Source: Candidatus Rifleibacteriota bacterium (lineage in GTDB: Bacteria > UBP17 > UBA6191 > JACPRK01). From it: a DNA stretch of 9,328 nucleotides. Location: the NCBI GenBank assembly GCA_016213865.1, contig JACQZL010000046.1, forward strand, positions 12,617-21,944, given 5' to 3'. This document shows, piece after piece, positions 7,211-9,328 of the stretch. Within the stretch, counting starts at the first letter, position 1. Each line of letters begins with the position of its first letter. Made by a program: the position numbers and the translations under genes. The notes below the pieces were generated by a model. The model was not told where the DNA came from and ran no database searches. It saw only the letters and a program-made list of their open reading frames with translations.

Positions 7211-7233
7211 CCCCACGATCTGGGGACGCTCCC
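7211..7233 (-). repeat. Right end of the palindromic element (second copy of 5116-5138)
   Basis: Read on the minus strand, this segment matches 5116-5138 with two substitutions. It is the right terminal inverted repeat of the 7076-7235 element and begins six bases inside from the end of the nested hairpins. Confidence 0.75.
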
Positions 7234-7269
7234 CTGTTGGTCTATCCGGGTGCCGGGCAACGCCCCGCC

Positions 7270-7278
7270 TGTTATAGT
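7270..7278 (+). promoter_or_regulatory. Candidate extended -10 promoter
   Basis: TGTTATAGT fits an extended -10 (TGn followed by TATAGT, one mismatch to TATAAT) and stands out in GC-rich sequence. No convincing -35 lies 16-18 bases upstream (GTGCCG at 7250-7255 is poor). A start near 7285 would give a leader of about 115 bases before ATG 7400. In that leader (7285-7399) I see no gene, terminator or recognisable riboswitch. Confidence 0.4.
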
Positions 7279-7399
7279 AGCTGCGGGATTCGTGAGGGAA
7301 GTTCGGGAACGCAGGCAGCCGTTGGGGCTGGGTGGAATCTCCCGGACAGCCCCCGTCCGACCACGGCCTCCATCCACAACCGGGCAACCGACCACCTCG

Positions 7400-9328
7400 A
7401 TGAGCCACACCGTTCAGATCGCCCATCGTGCTGTCATCCTACTGCTGGCAGTCGCCAGCCTGATCAACCTGGCCACAACTCCGGCGGGTGCCCGCAGCTT
7501 GGTCCCCGCGATGCTGCTGACGACGGCGACGGCGCTGTTGATCTGCTGGGGAGGTTCGCTGGCCGGCCGGTTGACCGCTCCCGGCAGGCCACTCCGGCTC
7601 CGGGGACTCGACGGGGCCATCGCGTTGTCCCTCCTGGTGCTGGCACTGGTCGTCCGGGTCCACTGGCTCGGCTTTCGCCCGCTGGCCCCGAACATCGACG
7701 AGGGGATCAACGGTGAGATAGCGCTGCGGATCCTCGACGGCACGGGGCCTGGCGTCCTACTGACGCAGAGTGTGCCTGGCGAGGAGGCGGCCACGTTTCA
7801 CCTCCACGCGTGGAGCTTCGGATACCTGGGACGAACGCTGACCGCCTTCCGTCTTCCGGCGGCGGTCTTCGGGGCCCTCTTCGCGCCGCTGCTCTTCCTG
7901 ACGGCGCGGGCCTTCGTTGGGCCGACGGCAGCGGCGCTGGCCGCCACGGTCGCGGCGGTCGATCCGACGCACGTCCTGTTCAGCCGGATGGCCAACAGCA
8001 TCATCTACGCGCCCGTTTTCGAGATCGCCACGCTCCTCTTCTTGTGGCGTTCGCTGGAAATCAGGCAAAGGCGCGACTACGTGGCTCTTGGCCTCACGAT
8101 GGGGCTGGGGCTGCACACCTACCCGCTCTTCCGTCTGGTGCCGATCCTCGTGGCGGCGGTCCTGGCGTGGCATGTGGCCCGCAACTGGCGCCTCGAGGGC
8201 AGGGCATGCCTGAACGGCCCGCTCACCGCCCTTGCTATCCTCCTCGTCTTCGTGGTGCCAATCGCGTGGGTCAGTCTCGAGGACGGATGCTACCTGGTCC
8301 GCCTTCAACAGATGACCACCTTTGGGAGGCCCGTCCGGGCCGTCCTGCAACACGCCATGGGACTGCTGCCCCAGACGCTGGCCGTCGCCTCGAGCTCCCA
8401 ACCGGTCCTCGAGGGATTCAGCCTGATGCCCAATGGGGTGGTGCCGCTGGTGCTGGTCGGGGCCATCGCTCTCTGGGCCTCCGGCAGACGTCCCGAGGAA
8501 CCTGGCAGTCCCTCGGGGGTCGAGCGCGACAGGTGGCTTGGAAGGGCCAGGGTGTTCCTGGCCGCGAGCCTCGTCTTCGGGCTGCTGGCGCCGCTCCTGG
8601 TCACCATCGAACCGTCCGCGTCCCGCCGGTTCCTGCTCCTCCTGACTCCCGCCTACCTGCTCCTGGCGATCGGTGTGGAGCGGGTTCATCTGATGGGTCC
8701 ATCGGTCACGGCGCGTTCTCGCCTCGCGCTCCCGGTGTTGTTCGCGAGCTTCACGTGGGCGTTGGCCCCCGCCATCTCGTCGAGCCTCCGCCACGTGTTG
8801 AGTCCCAGGGATGGCTACCCGCAGGAGATGCGCTTTCTGAGGGCCACCGGCCGGCTTGCCAAGGAGGTCCCGGTCGTCATCTCGCGGTCCTCCGTCCGAA
8901 GGCCCTTCTTCCTCGGCCAGACGGGGATCTCGCCCAACATCGGCTTCATGCTCCACGGCTTCGGGCAGACCAGCGTCCTCGGCCTGAACCTCTATCCCAC
9001 GTTCCCTTACGTCCCGCAGCTCGACTACGTGGTCGCCCAGGGGGACTGGCTCCCCTACCTGCAGAGCGTCTTTCCGAGGGGCAGCCTGGTCTGGTGGACC
9101 GATCCCGAGTTTCCCGAGTACAGCCTGCAGACCTACCGCGTGACGGGTCCGGAGGCTTTCAAGCACCAGGGCCTGCGGTTGAGCACGTCCGCCACGAACG
9201 CCGGTTCGTCGGCCGTCTTCGTCACCAGTCTGGGAACCTCGAACCTGGTCATCCCCCCGAACAGGAGCGTCGTCTGGTCCGGCGCGCTCTACCTCCCATG
9301 TTCGGGCAACTGGACCTTCGATCTCGAG
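7400..9328 (+). CDS. PMT/ArnT-like membrane glycosyltransferase (3' end missing)
   Basis: The frame is open from ATG 7400 to the window edge (643 codons). About a dozen hydrophobic segments occur, for example 11-27, 35-52, 72-88, 151-168, 203-217, 275-291, 385-403, 410-426 and 442-459. NIDEGINGEIALRI (98-111) sits in the loop after the first hydrophobic segments, where GT-C enzymes (GT39/GT83) carry the catalytic acidic residue (D100/E101). VDPTHVLFSRMANS (187-200) and GLGLHTYPLFRLVP (235-248) also fit this superfamily. It probably moves a sugar from a polyprenyl-phosphate donor to a protein, lipid or glycan on the extracytoplasmic side. The tail VVWSGALYLPCSGNWTFDLE (624-643) resembles the start of a PA14-type domain, truncated by the edge. 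The start is uncertain: the frame is open upstream, and no Shine-Dalgarno site precedes ATG 7400 (ACCACCTCG). Confidence 0.85.
   Translation, partial: MSHTVQIAHRAVILLLAVASLINLATTPAGARSLVPAMLLTTATALLICWGGSLAGRLTAPGRPLRLRGLDGAIALSLLVLALVVRVHWLGFRPLAPNIDEGINGEIALRILDGTGPGVLLTQSVPGEEAATFHLHAWSFGYLGRTLTAFRLPAAVFGALFAPLLFLTARAFVGPTAAALAATVAAVDPTHVLFSRMANSIIYAPVFEIATLLFLWRSLEIRQRRDYVALGLTMGLGLHTYPLFRLVPILVAAVLAWHVARNWRLEGRACLNGPLTALAILLVFVVPIAWVSLEDGCYLVRLQQMTTFGRPVRAVLQHAMGLLPQTLAVASSSQPVLEGFSLMPNGVVPLVLVGAIALWASGRRPEEPGSPSGVERDRWLGRARVFLAASLVFGLLAPLLVTIEPSASRRFLLLLTPAYLLLAIGVERVHLMGPSVTARSRLALPVLFASFTWALAPAISSSLRHVLSPRDGYPQEMRFLRATGRLAKEVPVVISRSSVRRPFFLGQTGISPNIGFMLHGFGQTSVLGLNLYPTFPYVPQLDYVVAQGDWLPYLQSVFPRGSLVWWTDPEFPEYSLQTYRVTGPEAFKHQGLRLSTSATNAGSSAVFVTSLGTSNLVIPPNRSVVWSGALYLPCSGNWTFDLE

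Larger units (their letters stand above)
7069..7242 (+). mobile_element. MITE-like palindromic element with 7-bp flanking direct repeats
   Basis: The element runs from about 7076 to 7235. Its left end GGGAGCGTCCC (7076-7086) is answered by the inverted GGGACGCTCCC at 7223-7233, and the similarity extends inward (GGTGGGAAGTCGC on the left against GTGGGGAACTCG read on the minus strand from the right). GTTGGTC occurs directly outside both ends, at 7069-7075 and 7236-7242, which looks like a target-site duplication. The exact right boundary is uncertain by 1-2 bases. About 160 bp is far too short for a transposase, so this would be a non-autonomous element. It begins about 26 bases after the stop of the deacetylase gene. 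Confidence 0.6.

Noticed and set aside
7757..9166. 469-aa open frame on the minus strand
   Set aside because: It lies fully antisense to the membrane glycosyltransferase. Its product is a low-complexity mix of R, E, Q, G and D without motifs, as expected from the reverse of a GC-rich gene.

Overview
The window is GC-rich DNA, almost fully coding, with all supported genes on the + strand. It carries no rRNA, tRNA, CRISPR array or intact transposase. High GC, GTG starts with 4-base overlaps, and a set of sugar-transfer genes fit a large-genome GC-rich bacterium such as an acidobacterial, myxobacterial or similar environmental lineage. That assignment is inference: no taxonomic marker is present.

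Layout. (1) 1-1575: the 3' part of a two-domain glycosyltransferase (GT2 followed by GT4), cut by the left edge. (2) 1607-5111: three consecutive paralogous genes of 389, 392 and 387 aa. They encode glycosyltransferase-like (probably GT-B) proteins of a family I cannot name, joined by GTGA stop/start overlaps. (3) 5212-6264: an aminoglycoside-phosphotransferase-fold (APH/choline kinase-like) small-molecule kinase. (4) 6279-7049: a ChbG/HpnK (YdjC-like) carbohydrate deacetylase. (5) 7050-7399: a 350-base noncoding gap holding a MITE-like palindromic element of about 160 bp with matching 7-bp flanking direct repeats, then a candidate promoter. (6) 7400-9328: a polytopic membrane glycosyltransferase of the PMT/ArnT type (GT39/GT83-like), cut by the right edge inside what may be a PA14-like C-terminal domain.

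Genes 1-4 probably form one operon. Together they look like part of a cell-surface or exported glycan or glycoconjugate locus: cytoplasmic glycosyltransferases build a sugar chain, the deacetylase could expose an amino group on an N-acetyl sugar, the APH-like kinase could phosphorylate a hydroxyl, and the membrane transferase would use a lipid-linked sugar on the outer face of the membrane. The roles come from fold-level family recognition; no substrate can be read from the sequence.

The most interesting items are the tandem triplication of an uncharacterised glycosyltransferase-like family with an invariant C-x4-C motif, and the palindromic element at 7076-7235, one end of which recurs alone at 5116-5138 just after another stop codon.
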